From: an uncultured Pelagibacteraceae bacterium
Lineage (GTDB): Bacteria > Pseudomonadota > Alphaproteobacteria > Pelagibacterales > Pelagibacteraceae
NCBI GenBank assembly: GCA_902516625.1
Contig: CABXYU010000003.1
Span: 18,312-82,311 of the forward strand
Reading direction: 5' to 3'
Length of the DNA stretch: 64,000 nucleotides
A program made the translations under genes and the position numbers. Position 1 is the first letter of the stretch; every line of letters starts with the position of its first letter. The notes beneath the pieces are model-generated. The model had not been told where the DNA came from. It saw only the letters and a list, made by a program, of their open reading frames with translations, and searched no databases. Positions 19,913 to 29,686 of the stretch are shown piece after piece.

Positions 19913-21834
19913 TCCTCATATTCTGGTTGATCGTTAGTTTGTTTATTTTTAGATTTATATACATTGGCTGTAATATCAGTTGACTGAGCATTATTGATAT
20001 TTTCAGCTCGTTGAATTGATTTTGATCTACAATAGTAAAGGCTTTTCAAACCTTTTTTCCATGCATCAAAATGAATTCTATGTAATTCTTTTTTGTGAAC
20101 ATCAGCTGGTAAGAACAAGTTAACTGATTGTGCTTGAGAAATAAATGGTGTTCTATCTCCACTAAGCTCGATAATCCATTTTTGATTTAATTCAAAAGCT
20201 GTTTTGAAAACATCTTTTTCTAAGTCAGTCAAAAAATCTAAATGTGAAACTGAACCTTGATTGGTTGTAATTGTAGACCAAGTCTCGTCATCATTTTTGC
20301 CGTGACTTTCTAAAATCTCTTCTAAGTATCGATTTCTGACATTGAAAGAACCTGATAAGGTTTTATGAGTGTAGCTATTAGCTGCTATAGGTTCAACTCC
20401 TGGTGAAGCACCTCCACAAATAATAGAAATCGATGCTGTTGGCGCTATTGCAGTTTTGTTGGAAAATCTTTCTTGAAATCCGTACTCTGCAGCATCTGGG
20501 CAAGCACCTCTTTCTTCTGCTAAGTCTTTTGAGGCTTGATTGACTTGTTCATCTATTCTTTTAAATATCTTTTTGTTCCAAGCTTTTGCCATTACAGACT
20601 CAAGTGGAATTCTATGTTTTTGTAAAAAAGAATGAAAACCCATTACTCCGAGTCCAACACTTCTTTCTCTTTCAGCAGAATATTTTGCATCTCTAAATTG
20701 TTCTGGTGCTTTATTAATGAAATCAGACAAAACATTGTCTAAAAATCTCATCACATCTCCAATCATATTAGGATCATCTTTCCAATCATCATACTTTTCT
20801 AAATTTAAAGAGGATAGACAACAAACAGCTGTTCTATCTCTTCCATCTTTATCAATTCCTGTTGGTAAAGTTATTTCGCTACAAAGATTAGAAGTTTTAA
20901 CAGTAAGATTTGCTAATTTGTGATGTTGTGGAATTTGTCTATTAACAGTATCGATATAAATTATGTAAGGCTCTCCTGTTTCTATTCTTGCTGTTAATAA
21001 TCTTATCCATAAATTTCTTGCAGATATAGTTTGTTGAATGGTGCCGTCAGCTGGACTTTTCAGTGCCCACTGTTCATCATTTTCAACAGCTCGCATAAAG
21101 GCGTCTGAAACTAAAACACCATGATGTAAATTTAAAGCTTTTCTATTTGGATCACCGCCCGTGGGTCTTCTCATCTCCATAAATTCTTCTATTTCTGGAT
21201 GATCAACTGGAAGATAACAAGCAGCTGAGCCCCTTCTTAAAGACCCTTGACTAATAGCCATTGTTAAAGAGTCCATAACTTTAATAAATGGTATTATACC
21301 AGAAGTTTTTCCAACCTTACCTATTTTTTCTCCGATCGATCTTAAGTTACCCCAATAACTTCCTATACCTCCGCCTTTGGCTGCTAGCCAAACATTTTCA
21401 CTCCATAAATCCAAGATACCACCCAAACTATCGGATGCTTCATTTAAAAAACAAGATATTGGTAATCCTCTTTTTGTTCCACCGTTTGACAAAACTGGTG
21501 TTGCTGGCATAAACCATAAATTACTGATGTAGTTATAAATTCTTTGAGCATGTAAATTATCATCTGCATATGTACTCGCCACTCTAGCAAATAAATCTTG
21601 AAAGGACTCATTATGTCCTAGATACCTATCTTGTAGTGTTGCTTTTCCAAAATCTGTTAGATTAGAATCTTTGGAACGATCAATTTTAATAATGATGCCT
21701 TTATCATTTTGAAAAAGTTCGGTTTCATTACTTAATGAAAATAAGTCAGGTCTATTATCTTTCGAGACCTCTTTTACATCTGGGCTATATTCGGAGACAG
21801 CTTTCTTTAGGGCTTGAGACAGAATTTTGTTCAT
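19894..21834 (-). CDS. nrdA: Ribonucleotide reductase alpha subunit
   Basis: 646 aa; PATPVLSNGGTKRGLPISCFLNEASDSL; NLCSEITLPTG; C-terminal EECLSCQ. Confidence 0.96.
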   Translation of the reverse strand: MNKILSQALKKAVSEYSPDVKEVSKDNRPDLFSLSNETELFQNDKGIIIKIDRSKDSNLTDFGKATLQDRYLGHNESFQDLFARVASTYADDNLHAQRIYNYISNLWFMPATPVLSNGGTKRGLPISCFLNEASDSLGGILDLWSENVWLAAKGGGIGSYWGNLRSIGEKIGKVGKTSGIIPFIKVMDSLTMAISQGSLRRGSAACYLPVDHPEIEEFMEMRRPTGGDPNRKALNLHHGVLVSDAFMRAVENDEQWALKSPADGTIQQTISARNLWIRLLTARIETGEPYIIYIDTVNRQIPQHHKLANLTVKTSNLCSEITLPTGIDKDGRDRTAVCCLSSLNLEKYDDWKDDPNMIGDVMRFLDNVLSDFINKAPEQFRDAKYSAERERSVGLGVMGFHSFLQKHRIPLESVMAKAWNKKIFKRIDEQVNQASKDLAEERGACPDAAEYGFQERFSNKTAIAPTASISIICGGASPGVEPIAANSYTHKTLSGSFNVRNRYLEEILESHGKNDDETWSTITTNQGSVSHLDFLTDLEKDVFKTAFELNQKWIIELSGDRTPFISQAQSVNLFLPADVHKKELHRIHFDAWKKGLKSLYYCRSKSIQRAENINNAQSTDITANVYKSKNKQTNDQPEYEECLSCQ

Positions 21835-21867
21835 ATTTTATGTATTATAATTAGTTATTTAGCGAAA

Positions 21868-21915
21868 ACAACTATATGTTGTGTGCGCTGGATATTGATA
21901 TACTATATAATCAAT
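21868..21915. promoter_or_regulatory. Two dyad elements upstream of nrdA, candidate NrdR-type boxes
   Basis: ACAAC-TATAT-GTTGT (21868-21882) and ATTGAT-n10-ATCAAT (21894-21915), centres about 30 bp apart. Confidence 0.4.
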
Positions 21916-21992
21916 AAATCAATAGAACATTTATAGAACAACATAAAAAAAATTCAACTATAAAAATGAAAAAAATGTAAGTAATTAACAGC

Positions 21993-23447
21993 ATGAATCA
22001 ATCATTAAAAATAGATCCTTACGGCTTTAGAGAATATGACGCACGATGGCTTTATGAAAAAGATATCAACTCTATTGGAATCACTAATCTTGGTAAGGGA
22101 TTAGGAACACAAATAATTAAACACACCAATAAAAAAAACCCAAGAGTAATAGTTGGTCATGATTATAGATCCTATAGCGAAGATATCAAAATATCATTAA
22201 AAAAAGGTTTAATCTCTACGGGATGTTTTGTCGAGGATATAGGGCTCTCATTATCACCAATGGTTTACTTTGCTCAATTTGAATTAAATGCTGATGCAAT
22301 AGCAATGGTTACTGCTAGTCATAATGAAAATGGTTGGACTGGAGTAAAAATGGGTATTAAAAAAGGGTTAACGCATGCTCCAGAAGAAATGACTGAATTA
22401 AAAGATATTACGTTAAATGAAAAATTTATCTCTGGAAATGGTGAAGAAAAAGAAATTAAGAACTTCCAAGAAATTTATAAAAAAAACCTTACCTATAAAA
22501 AAAGGATAAATAAAAAGATAAAAGCAGTTGTAGCTTGTGGAAATGGAACTGCAGGAATTTTTGCTCCAGATATTTTACGAAAGATTGGTTGCGAAGTTAT
22601 AGAATTAGACTGTGATTTAGACTGGAGTTTTCCAAAATATAATCCAAATCCAGAAGATCTAAAAATGCTTGAAGAAATAACTAAAGCTGTAAAAGAAAAT
22701 AAAGCAGATATTGGCTTTGGTTTTGATGGAGATGGAGATAGAGTTGGGGTGATTGACAATAATGGTAATGAAATATTTTCAGATAAAATAGGCCTATTAA
22801 TTGCTAGAAATTTATCAAAAAAATATAAAAATTCAAAATTTGTAGTTGATGTGAAATCAACAGGTCTTTTTAAAAATGATGAAATATTAAGCAAAAATAA
22901 ATGTAAAACAATTTATTGGAAAACAGGTCACTCCCACATCAAAAGAAAAGTAAATTTCGAAAAAGCACTTGCAGGATTTGAAAAAAGTGGGCATTTCTTT
23001 TTTAATCAACCTATTGGGTATGGATACGATGATGGAATAAATTCCGCTATTCAAGTTTGCAATTTGTTAGATAATCAAGAAAAACAAATGAGCGAATTAA
23101 TAAATGAACTACCGAAAACTTTTCAATCACCTACAATGGCACCTTTTTGTCAAGATAATGAAAAATATAAAGTTGTAGATAATATTATCCAACAAATTGA
23201 AAAAATTAAAAATAAAAAAATAAAAATCGACAATCAAGAAATAAAAGAAATATTAACTGTGAATGGTATTAGGTTTTCTTTTGAAGACGGATCATGGGGT
23301 CTTGTTAGAGCATCATCTAATAAACCTTCACTTGTTGTCGTTACTGAGAGTCCGACTTCAGATGAAAGAAAAATAGAGATATTTAGATTTATAGATAAAT
23401 TGTTAGATGAAACTGGAAAAATTGGCGACTATGATCAAAAAATATAA
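21993..23447 (+). CDS. Phosphomannomutase/phosphoglucomutase
   Basis: VTASHNENGWTGVKMG phosphoserine loop; GFGFDGDGDRVGVID metal loop. Confidence 0.93.
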   Translation: MNQSLKIDPYGFREYDARWLYEKDINSIGITNLGKGLGTQIIKHTNKKNPRVIVGHDYRSYSEDIKISLKKGLISTGCFVEDIGLSLSPMVYFAQFELNADAIAMVTASHNENGWTGVKMGIKKGLTHAPEEMTELKDITLNEKFISGNGEEKEIKNFQEIYKKNLTYKKRINKKIKAVVACGNGTAGIFAPDILRKIGCEVIELDCDLDWSFPKYNPNPEDLKMLEEITKAVKENKADIGFGFDGDGDRVGVIDNNGNEIFSDKIGLLIARNLSKKYKNSKFVVDVKSTGLFKNDEILSKNKCKTIYWKTGHSHIKRKVNFEKALAGFEKSGHFFFNQPIGYGYDDGINSAIQVCNLLDNQEKQMSELINELPKTFQSPTMAPFCQDNEKYKVVDNIIQQIEKIKNKKIKIDNQEIKEILTVNGIRFSFEDGSWGLVRASSNKPSLVVVTESPTSDERKIEIFRFIDKLLDETGKIGDYDQKI

Positions 23448-23451
23448 TTAA

Positions 23452-24606
23452 TTATTTTTTATTTTCTTCAACTTCACTTGTATCAATATTTTCATCTTTT
23501 TTTAAATTGTTTTCATTGTCTTGATCAAGTGAATTATCGCTATAAAATTTTTTGATTAATTCATCTTCTTTTCTTTTTTGTTCCTGATCAAATTTATCTT
23601 CCCATTCTTTAATTCTTCTATTTTCCTCTTTAATTCTCTCTTCTTCCTCCTGTTTATGCTTAAGAGCAATAGCCCTCTCCTCTTCTATTTTTCTTTGTTC
23701 CTCTTCTTCTTTTCTCAAAGCTTCAGCTTTTTCTCTTTGCTCCTTTTCTAGTAAAATTCTCTCCTGTTCAGCAACTTTAATCTTTTCTTCTTTTTGTTTA
23801 AGCTCTTCTTCTTTAGCTCTTTGATTAGCTTGCTCTTTTAAAAGTTGTCTCTCAATATCCTGCTGTCTATCAATTTCCAATTGTCTCAATCTGTTTTCAG
23901 TCTCTCTTAATTTCTCCTCTTCATATTTTAGTTTTCTAGCTGCTTCACGAATTTTTTGCTCTTCATCAAGTCTTTTTTGTCTTTCTATCTCTTTGAGTCT
24001 ATTTTTCTCTTGTCTTTCTTTTTCTTTTTCTTCCCTAATCTTTTGAGCTTCAATTTCCTTAGCTTTAATTGCTTCTTCCCTAACTTTAATTTTCTCTTCC
24101 CTTGCTCTTTGTCTTTCCAGTATTTTTAGTCTTAATTCTTCCTCTCTAAGTCTTTGAGCATCCTCTCTTAATTTTCTGGTTTCTTCGTCTTTAATTTTTT
24201 GTTGCTCTAATTTAATTCTTTTTTCCTCTATTTTTTTTCTTTTTTCCTCATTCTTTCTGATTTGTTTCTCATTATCGATAATTAATTTTTTTTGAGCTAT
24301 TATTTGACGTTTTTCATCTCTAATTTTTCTTATTTTTTCTTTTTGTGCTTGTTTTTTCTGCCTCTGAAATTCTTTTTTTTCATCTAAAATTCTTTTTTTC
24401 TCTAATCTTTTTTTTTCTTTATCCCTCTCTTTTTTGAAAGTATCGTAAAAATTACCAATTTTATTTTTAGTATCTTCAATTACAGCAGCAGGATTTATTT
24501 TTAATTTAGGTAAACTTAAATTTTTTGGAACTAAAGCTTTTATACTATCTGCACCCAAATTATTTTTTCTTTTAATTTTTTTAGGGCTCATACAAAATGT
24601 TAACAA
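23452..24606 (-). CDS. Very highly charged, low-complexity coiled-coil / single-alpha-helix protein, unknown function
   Basis: 384 aa of K/E/R/Q-rich heptad-like repeats (REEKEKERQEKNRLKEIERQKRLDEEQKIREAARKLKYEEEKL). Confidence 0.75.
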   Translation of the reverse strand: MLTFCMSPKKIKRKNNLGADSIKALVPKNLSLPKLKINPAAVIEDTKNKIGNFYDTFKKERDKEKKRLEKKRILDEKKEFQRQKKQAQKEKIRKIRDEKRQIIAQKKLIIDNEKQIRKNEEKRKKIEEKRIKLEQQKIKDEETRKLREDAQRLREEELRLKILERQRAREEKIKVREEAIKAKEIEAQKIREEKEKERQEKNRLKEIERQKRLDEEQKIREAARKLKYEEEKLRETENRLRQLEIDRQQDIERQLLKEQANQRAKEEELKQKEEKIKVAEQERILLEKEQREKAEALRKEEEEQRKIEEERAIALKHKQEEEERIKEENRRIKEWEDKFDQEQKRKEDELIKKFYSDNSLDQDNENNLKKDENIDTSEVEENKK

Positions 24607-24789
24607 TTTTAAGTAAATTAAAAATATTACTAGTGTTTATAATGAGCTTTTAAAAATGGGATATTCTTGAAAAATTCAAAAAAAATTTTTTTTTTTTATG
24701 AATTTCAATTGAAGCGTGTATTTTTATTTTTTTTTAAATTAATTTTCAATTACAATTTTAAAGAATCTGATAATAGCAGCAAATATTTT

Positions 24790-25089
24790 ATGATTAAAAA
24801 TTTATTTTTTCTTTTATGTTTCTTTCTTCTAACAAATTGTGTGACTAATAGTTCTGCTTTGCTAGGACCCATAATTACTGGAGCGAGAACTGGTAGTATT
24901 TATCAAGCTTCACTTTCTTACGGTTCAGGAAAAATCATGAATGAATTTAAGAAAAATAAAATATTTTCGAAACCACTGTATTTTCAATCTATGAAAACTA
25001 ATGTTGAAAAAGAACCGGTCATTTTATTAACATACGCTGTTGATAAAATAAAAATATCTGAGGTTTTGGAGCCAGAACCCCTACCTTAA
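24790..25089 (+). CDS. Small putative lipoprotein
   Basis: Internal ATG of ORF 24667-25089; signal MIKNLFFLLCFFLLTNC with lipobox-like LLTNC. Confidence 0.7.
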   Translation: MIKNLFFLLCFFLLTNCVTNSSALLGPIITGARTGSIYQASLSYGSGKIMNEFKKNKIFSKPLYFQSMKTNVEKEPVILLTYAVDKIKISEVLEPEPLP

Positions 25090-25145
25090 AAAATTTCAAT
25101 TATTACGAGTTTTTAATATATAAAAGAATCACATATTATCATGAC

Positions 25146-25173
25146 GGGTGGTAGAGGGAGACTGAAACCACCC
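25146..25173. other. GC-rich hairpin in a convergent intergenic gap
   Basis: GGGTGGT (25146-25152) / ACCACCC (25167-25173), loop agagggagactgaa. Confidence 0.6.
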
Positions 25174-25178
25174 CAACC

Positions 25179-25964
25179 TTATAGTTTGAAAAACTCTAGC
25201 AAAAATTTAATAGAAACAATTAATAAAAAAATTCCAAATATTTTACTAATTTTATTCTTATCTATTGAGTGAACTGTTTTTGCCCCTATACGAGCCATAA
25301 AAGTAGTAATTGGAATAAATATTAAAAAGGCAGGAATATTTAGAAAACCTAAACTCATTGGTAGATTTGTTTTTAGATAACTTCCAGTCATTAAAAAACC
25401 TAAAGCTCCAAAAACAGCAATCAAAAAACCTATAGCAGCGGCACTCCCTATTGCTCTATTTATTGAATAACCAAAAAATTTTAAAATTGGTACATTCATA
25501 ATAGCACCTCCTATTCCCATAGGGGCAGATATAAAACCTACAATAAATCCCAATATTATTTTTAGATATAGCTTTATGTTAATAACAATATTTTTCTCTT
25601 TTTCTTTTAATAACAATAAATAAATACCCAAGATAAAAATAACGATTGAAAAAAATAAGACTAAAGATTTTGTCTTTAAGCTTGCTGCAAATATTGTTCC
25701 TATAATCACTCCAAAAATCACAAAAATTCCATAACTTTTAACTATATCAAAATCTACTGCTTTAAACTTATGGTGAGTTAAAACTGATGCTATTGATGTT
25801 GGTATAATTATTGCAAAAGAGGTCCCAACAGCCAAATGCATTAAATATTTTTGATCAAATCCTAGGTTTTCAAAAATATAATAAAGAAATGGAACTGTTA
25901 TTAATCCTCCTCCAATTCCAAAAAGTCCCGCTACAAAGCCAACCATAATAGCTGTCAATGCCAT
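25179..25964 (-). CDS. TauE/SafE-family sulfite/anion exporter
   Basis: GFVAGLFGIGGGLITVPFLYYI and GFISAPMGIGGAIMNVPIL duplicated motifs. Confidence 0.92.
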   Translation of the reverse strand: MALTAIMVGFVAGLFGIGGGLITVPFLYYIFENLGFDQKYLMHLAVGTSFAIIIPTSIASVLTHHKFKAVDFDIVKSYGIFVIFGVIIGTIFAASLKTKSLVLFFSIVIFILGIYLLLLKEKEKNIVINIKLYLKIILGFIVGFISAPMGIGGAIMNVPILKFFGYSINRAIGSAAAIGFLIAVFGALGFLMTGSYLKTNLPMSLGFLNIPAFLIFIPITTFMARIGAKTVHSIDKNKISKIFGIFLLIVSIKFLLEFFKL

Positions 25965-26013
25965 TAATATAACTATATGGCTATAATCGTTAGCTAAAAT
26001 TGAACTAATCAGA

Positions 26014-26997
26014 TTAACCTACTCTTGTCTCAAAATTTTTATACTTAATCTTATCCATAATGTGATCAATTTTTTTTATATCGGCATCTCTTACACACAT
26101 ATTTTCACTTAAATATCTTTTCCAAAAGCTAGCACCAGTTTGACCGTGAAATAAACCTAAAGTGTGTCTCATTATTTGATTTAATCTTGTACCTTTTTTG
26201 GTTTCTTCTTTAATATAAGGGATTAATTTTTTAATTACTTGTTCTCTTGAAAGTACATCATTATTCTTAAAAATTTCTTTTTCAATTTCTGCTAAAAAAT
26301 ATGGAGTGTGATATGCAGCTCTACCAATCATGACACCATTTGTTTTATCTAGATGTCCTTTAATTTCTTTAATATTGGTTATGCCCCCATTAATTATAAT
26401 TTCTTCGTCAGGAAAATCTTTTTTTAATTTGTATGCGTAATTATATTTTAAGGGAGGAATATTTAAATTTTGTTTCGGTGTAAATTTTCCTAACATTGCT
26501 TTTCTAGCATGAATAATGAAAGTCTTTACCCCTGTCGATCTTATAGTTGATATAAAATTATAAAAATTTTCATAGTCTTCAACATCATCATACCCAATTC
26601 TAGTTTTTATAGTTACAGGGAGCTTTGTTGCAGATTGCATTTTTTCTAAACATTCTGCTACTAATTTTGGTTCTTTCATTAAACAAGCTCCAAACTTATT
26701 TTTCTCTACTTTTCTACTTGGGCATCCTAAATTAAGATTTATTTCATCGTAACCAAAGTCCTCTCCAATTTTTGATGCCTCAGCTAAAAGTTTTGGTGAA
26801 GACCCTCCTAATTGTAATGCCACTGGTTTTTCACTTATATTAAATTCTAATAATTTTTTTTTATCACCCCTACTAATTGCTTCATCAACAATCATTTCTG
26901 TGTATAAAAGTATATTTTTGGATATTAGTCTTAAAAAGTAACGTTCATGACGATCTGTGCAATCCATCATTGGAGCAACTGAAACTTTCCTGTTCAT
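26014..26997 (-). CDS. dusA: tRNA-dihydrouridine synthase A
   Basis: VSVAPMMDCTDRHERYFLRLISKN, NLNLGCPSRKV, MIGRAAYHTP. Confidence 0.95.
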   Translation of the reverse strand: MNRKVSVAPMMDCTDRHERYFLRLISKNILLYTEMIVDEAISRGDKKKLLEFNISEKPVALQLGGSSPKLLAEASKIGEDFGYDEINLNLGCPSRKVEKNKFGACLMKEPKLVAECLEKMQSATKLPVTIKTRIGYDDVEDYENFYNFISTIRSTGVKTFIIHARKAMLGKFTPKQNLNIPPLKYNYAYKLKKDFPDEEIIINGGITNIKEIKGHLDKTNGVMIGRAAYHTPYFLAEIEKEIFKNNDVLSREQVIKKLIPYIKEETKKGTRLNQIMRHTLGLFHGQTGASFWKRYLSENMCVRDADIKKIDHIMDKIKYKNFETRVG

Positions 26998-27021
26998 GAT
27001 AAATGTTTATATAATATTTCT

Positions 27022-27558
27022 TTAAGAGTTTGAAGTTTCAGAATCATCATTTTGAATGTTTGATTCTTGATTTTCACTCTCAGAAACTTCCTCTAAAGAA
27101 ACATCGCTATTTTCTGTTTCTGCATCGCTGGCATCAGGGACATCTACATCTGGTTGAGATGTTTGCGAAAGTTCTGCTAAATCCTCTTTTGAGACTTGAA
27201 TTTTTTCAGGAGCTTTTCTTGCTCTTTTAGATGGCAATATTGGTGCTCCACTTTTTGAGATTTCACCCTTGTATAAACTTTCAAAATCATCACCTACATC
27301 TTCATCAGCCTCAGAGTTATCATCAACCTGCTCAACATGTTTTCTTAATTTGTAAACAGCACTTTCAGTTAATTCTGGTACCTTTACATTTTCCTCCGCA
27401 ATCTCTCTTAAAGCAATTACAGTATTCTTGTCGTTATCTCTATCTAAGGTTGGTTCAATCCCAGAATTTAGTTGTGTTGCTCTTTCTTTTGCAACTAAAA
27501 CCAATTCATAAGGGCTATCTACTTTATCTATACAATCTTCAACGGTAACTCTTGCCAT
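27022..27558 (-). CDS. rpoZ: RNA polymerase omega subunit with long acidic C-terminal extension
   Basis: [33 protein letters not shown]...[16 protein letters not shown]; acidic/Ser-rich tail to 178 aa. Confidence 0.93.
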   Translation of the reverse strand: MARVTVEDCIDKVDSPYELVLVAKERATQLNSGIEPTLDRDNDKNTVIALREIAEENVKVPELTESAVYKLRKHVEQVDDNSEADEDVGDDFESLYKGEISKSGAPILPSKRARKAPEKIQVSKEDLAELSQTSQPDVDVPDASDAETENSDVSLEEVSESENQESNIQNDDSETSNS

Positions 27559-27602
27559 GCGGATTAATTACACAGTGAACAAAAAAAAATCAAGGAGATT
27601 TT

Positions 27603-28805
27603 TTATATATACTGTGGATTTAGCTTATTTCTTATAAAAAATAAGAAAGTAATAGATAAAGAGATATAAAAAACAGAGACTAATGCTATTTGTTCAATTG
27701 AAAACCCTTTATCAATTAAAAATCCAAATAAAGCTGTTCCAAATGCTGTAGAAAAAACCATTAAGGCTGTTGTAAGAGCTTTAATCGAACCAATATACTT
27801 AACGCCATAAATTTCAGCCCAAGTCGAGGAGCCCAAAACATTAGCCAAACCATTTGAAACACCAATAAGACCTAAAAAAATAAATGCTGATAAAGGTATA
27901 TCGAAAAAAATTAATACCAACGCTGACATTAACAAAGGAATGTTTATGAAAATTAACAGTTTTCTACTAGTAAATTTGTCTATTAAAAAACCGGATGCCA
28001 ACAAAGTAATTACTGATAATGCAGAATAGACCATGAAAGATTGTGCAATTACAAATTCACCCCACCCTTTTGACTCTGTTATAAATGATTGATAAACAAA
28101 AACACCAGTTGCAATCCATGGCATTGCTAGCATATTTAAACAGACAATATAAAATCTATAATCTTTAATTACTTCAACTCTTTTCCACTGTTTAATATTT
28201 TTAGGTTTGTCATCATTTATTTCCTCTCTTGACTCAAAATTTAACTTTTTTATCAAGAAAAAAGATGCAATCGGTAAAAATACTAAAACTAATAACGATA
28301 TAAATATCCATATATTTTGCCAGGTTGTGATGGTTAATAAAAAAACAATTAATACTGGTAAAATAAATTCTGCTGTTGATAGACCAAACCAACATACGCT
28401 TAAAGCTTTTCCTCTAGATTTTGTAAAATATCTTGAAATAGTTGTCGTTGCAGTATGGGACATCATTCCTTGGCCTGAAAACCTCATTAAAAAAATTGCA
28501 ACAAATAAAAATACTATAGAAGAAATTTTTGAGAAGAAATAACAAGAAAAAGAAAGAAGTAATGTTACAAAAAAAGCGAATTTAAATATATTAATATCGT
28601 CTATTTTTTTTCCAACCCAAATCAAAAGAAAACTACTTAGTAATGTAGCTGAAGCATAAATTGATCCAAATTGTCCCTGTGTAATAGAAAGTGTCTCACG
28701 TATACTGGAATTAAACAAACCAAGAAAAAAACTCTGTCCAAAACTAGAAAAAAATGTAAAAATAAATCCAAATATAATTACTTTTAAACTTAAATTATTA
28801 AACAT
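27603..28805 (-). CDS. MFS transporter
   Basis: 400 aa, about 12 predicted TM segments, MFS fold-like repeats. Confidence 0.85.
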   Translation of the reverse strand: MFNNLSLKVIIFGFIFTFFSSFGQSFFLGLFNSSIRETLSITQGQFGSIYASATLLSSFLLIWVGKKIDDINIFKFAFFVTLLLSFSCYFFSKISSIVFLFVAIFLMRFSGQGMMSHTATTTISRYFTKSRGKALSVCWFGLSTAEFILPVLIVFLLTITTWQNIWIFISLLVLVFLPIASFFLIKKLNFESREEINDDKPKNIKQWKRVEVIKDYRFYIVCLNMLAMPWIATGVFVYQSFITESKGWGEFVIAQSFMVYSALSVITLLASGFLIDKFTSRKLLIFINIPLLMSALVLIFFDIPLSAFIFLGLIGVSNGLANVLGSSTWAEIYGVKYIGSIKALTTALMVFSTAFGTALFGFLIDKGFSIEQIALVSVFYISLSITFLFFIRNKLNPQYI

Positions 28806-28813
28806 AAAAAATT

Positions 28814-29683
28814 ATGAGTTGTAATGTTGCTTTCATTGGTCTTGGTGTCATGGGTTATCCAATGGCTGGTTATATATCAAAAGGTGGGCACAATGTAACT
28901 GTTTTTAACAGAACTAAATCTAAAGCAGAAAAATGGATTAAGGAATACAAAGGTAAAATTGCAGAAACACCAGCTGAAGCTGCAAAAGATGCTGAATATG
29001 TTTTTACCTGTGTTGGAAACGATAATGATTTAAGAGAAGTTACTTTTGGTGACAAAGGTGCATTTAAAAATATTAAGAAAGGTGCAATATATATTGATAA
29101 CACAACTGCTTCAGCAACAATAGCGAAAGAAATTTACGAATACGCAAATAAAAATGGATTTGGAGCACTGGATGCTCCTGTGTCAGGTGGACAAGCTGGT
29201 GCTGAGAATGGTGCATTAACAGTTATGATTGGTGGTGATCAAGCTGACTTTGATAAAGCAAAAGATAAAATCGATTGCTACAGCAAAAAAATAAAATTAC
29301 TTGGTAAAGCTGGTTGTGGACAATTAGCAAAAATGGTTAATCAAATTTGTATTGCAGGATTAGTTCAAGGATTATCTGAGGGAATTAATTTTGGAATTAA
29401 AGCTGGATTAAACATGGAAGATGTAATTGAAGTTATTTCCAAAGGTGCTGCTCAATCTTGGCAAATGGAAAATAGATATAAAACAATGATTGATGATAAA
29501 TTTGATTTTGGTTTTGCGGTTGATTGGATGAGAAAAGATTTAAAAATAGCAATGGATGAGGCTAAGAATAATGGTTCATTATTACCTGTTACAGAACTAG
29601 TTGATAAATTTTATGAAGAAGTTCAAGATTTAGGTGGAAATCGTTGGGATACATCAAGTTTAATCAAAAGATTTAGAAAGTAG
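28814..29683 (+). CDS. NAD(P)-dependent 3-hydroxyisobutyrate dehydrogenase-family oxidoreductase
   Basis: VAFIGLGVMGYPMAGYISKGGHNVTVFNRT; DAPVSGGQAGAENGALTVMIGG; KMVNQICIAG. Confidence 0.92.
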   Translation: MSCNVAFIGLGVMGYPMAGYISKGGHNVTVFNRTKSKAEKWIKEYKGKIAETPAEAAKDAEYVFTCVGNDNDLREVTFGDKGAFKNIKKGAIYIDNTTASATIAKEIYEYANKNGFGALDAPVSGGQAGAENGALTVMIGGDQADFDKAKDKIDCYSKKIKLLGKAGCGQLAKMVNQICIAGLVQGLSEGINFGIKAGLNMEDVIEVISKGAAQSWQMENRYKTMIDDKFDFGFAVDWMRKDLKIAMDEAKNNGSLLPVTELVDKFYEEVQDLGGNRWDTSSLIKRFRK

Positions 29684-29686
29684 TGT

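Noticed and set aside
22493-22894. 133-aa minus-strand ORF inside the phosphomannomutase gene
   Set aside because: Fully nested antisense to a well-supported CDS with no domain signature.
23580-24440. Dense repetitive tract that could be mistaken for a CRISPR or tandem repeat array
   Set aside because: The repetition is codon-level K/E/R/Q low complexity in one continuous reading frame, without regular repeat/spacer units.
24667-24789. N-terminal 41-residue extension of the small lipoprotein ORF
   Set aside because: Encoded by poly-T/poly-A sequence (KIFFFYEFQLKRVFLFFF); the internal ATG at 24790 gives a clean signal peptide and lipobox.
27231-27548. 105-aa ORF antisense to rpoZ, plus 27030-27230
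   Set aside because: Antisense shadow of a confident CDS; composition is an artefact of the acidic/Ser-rich codons on the opposite strand.
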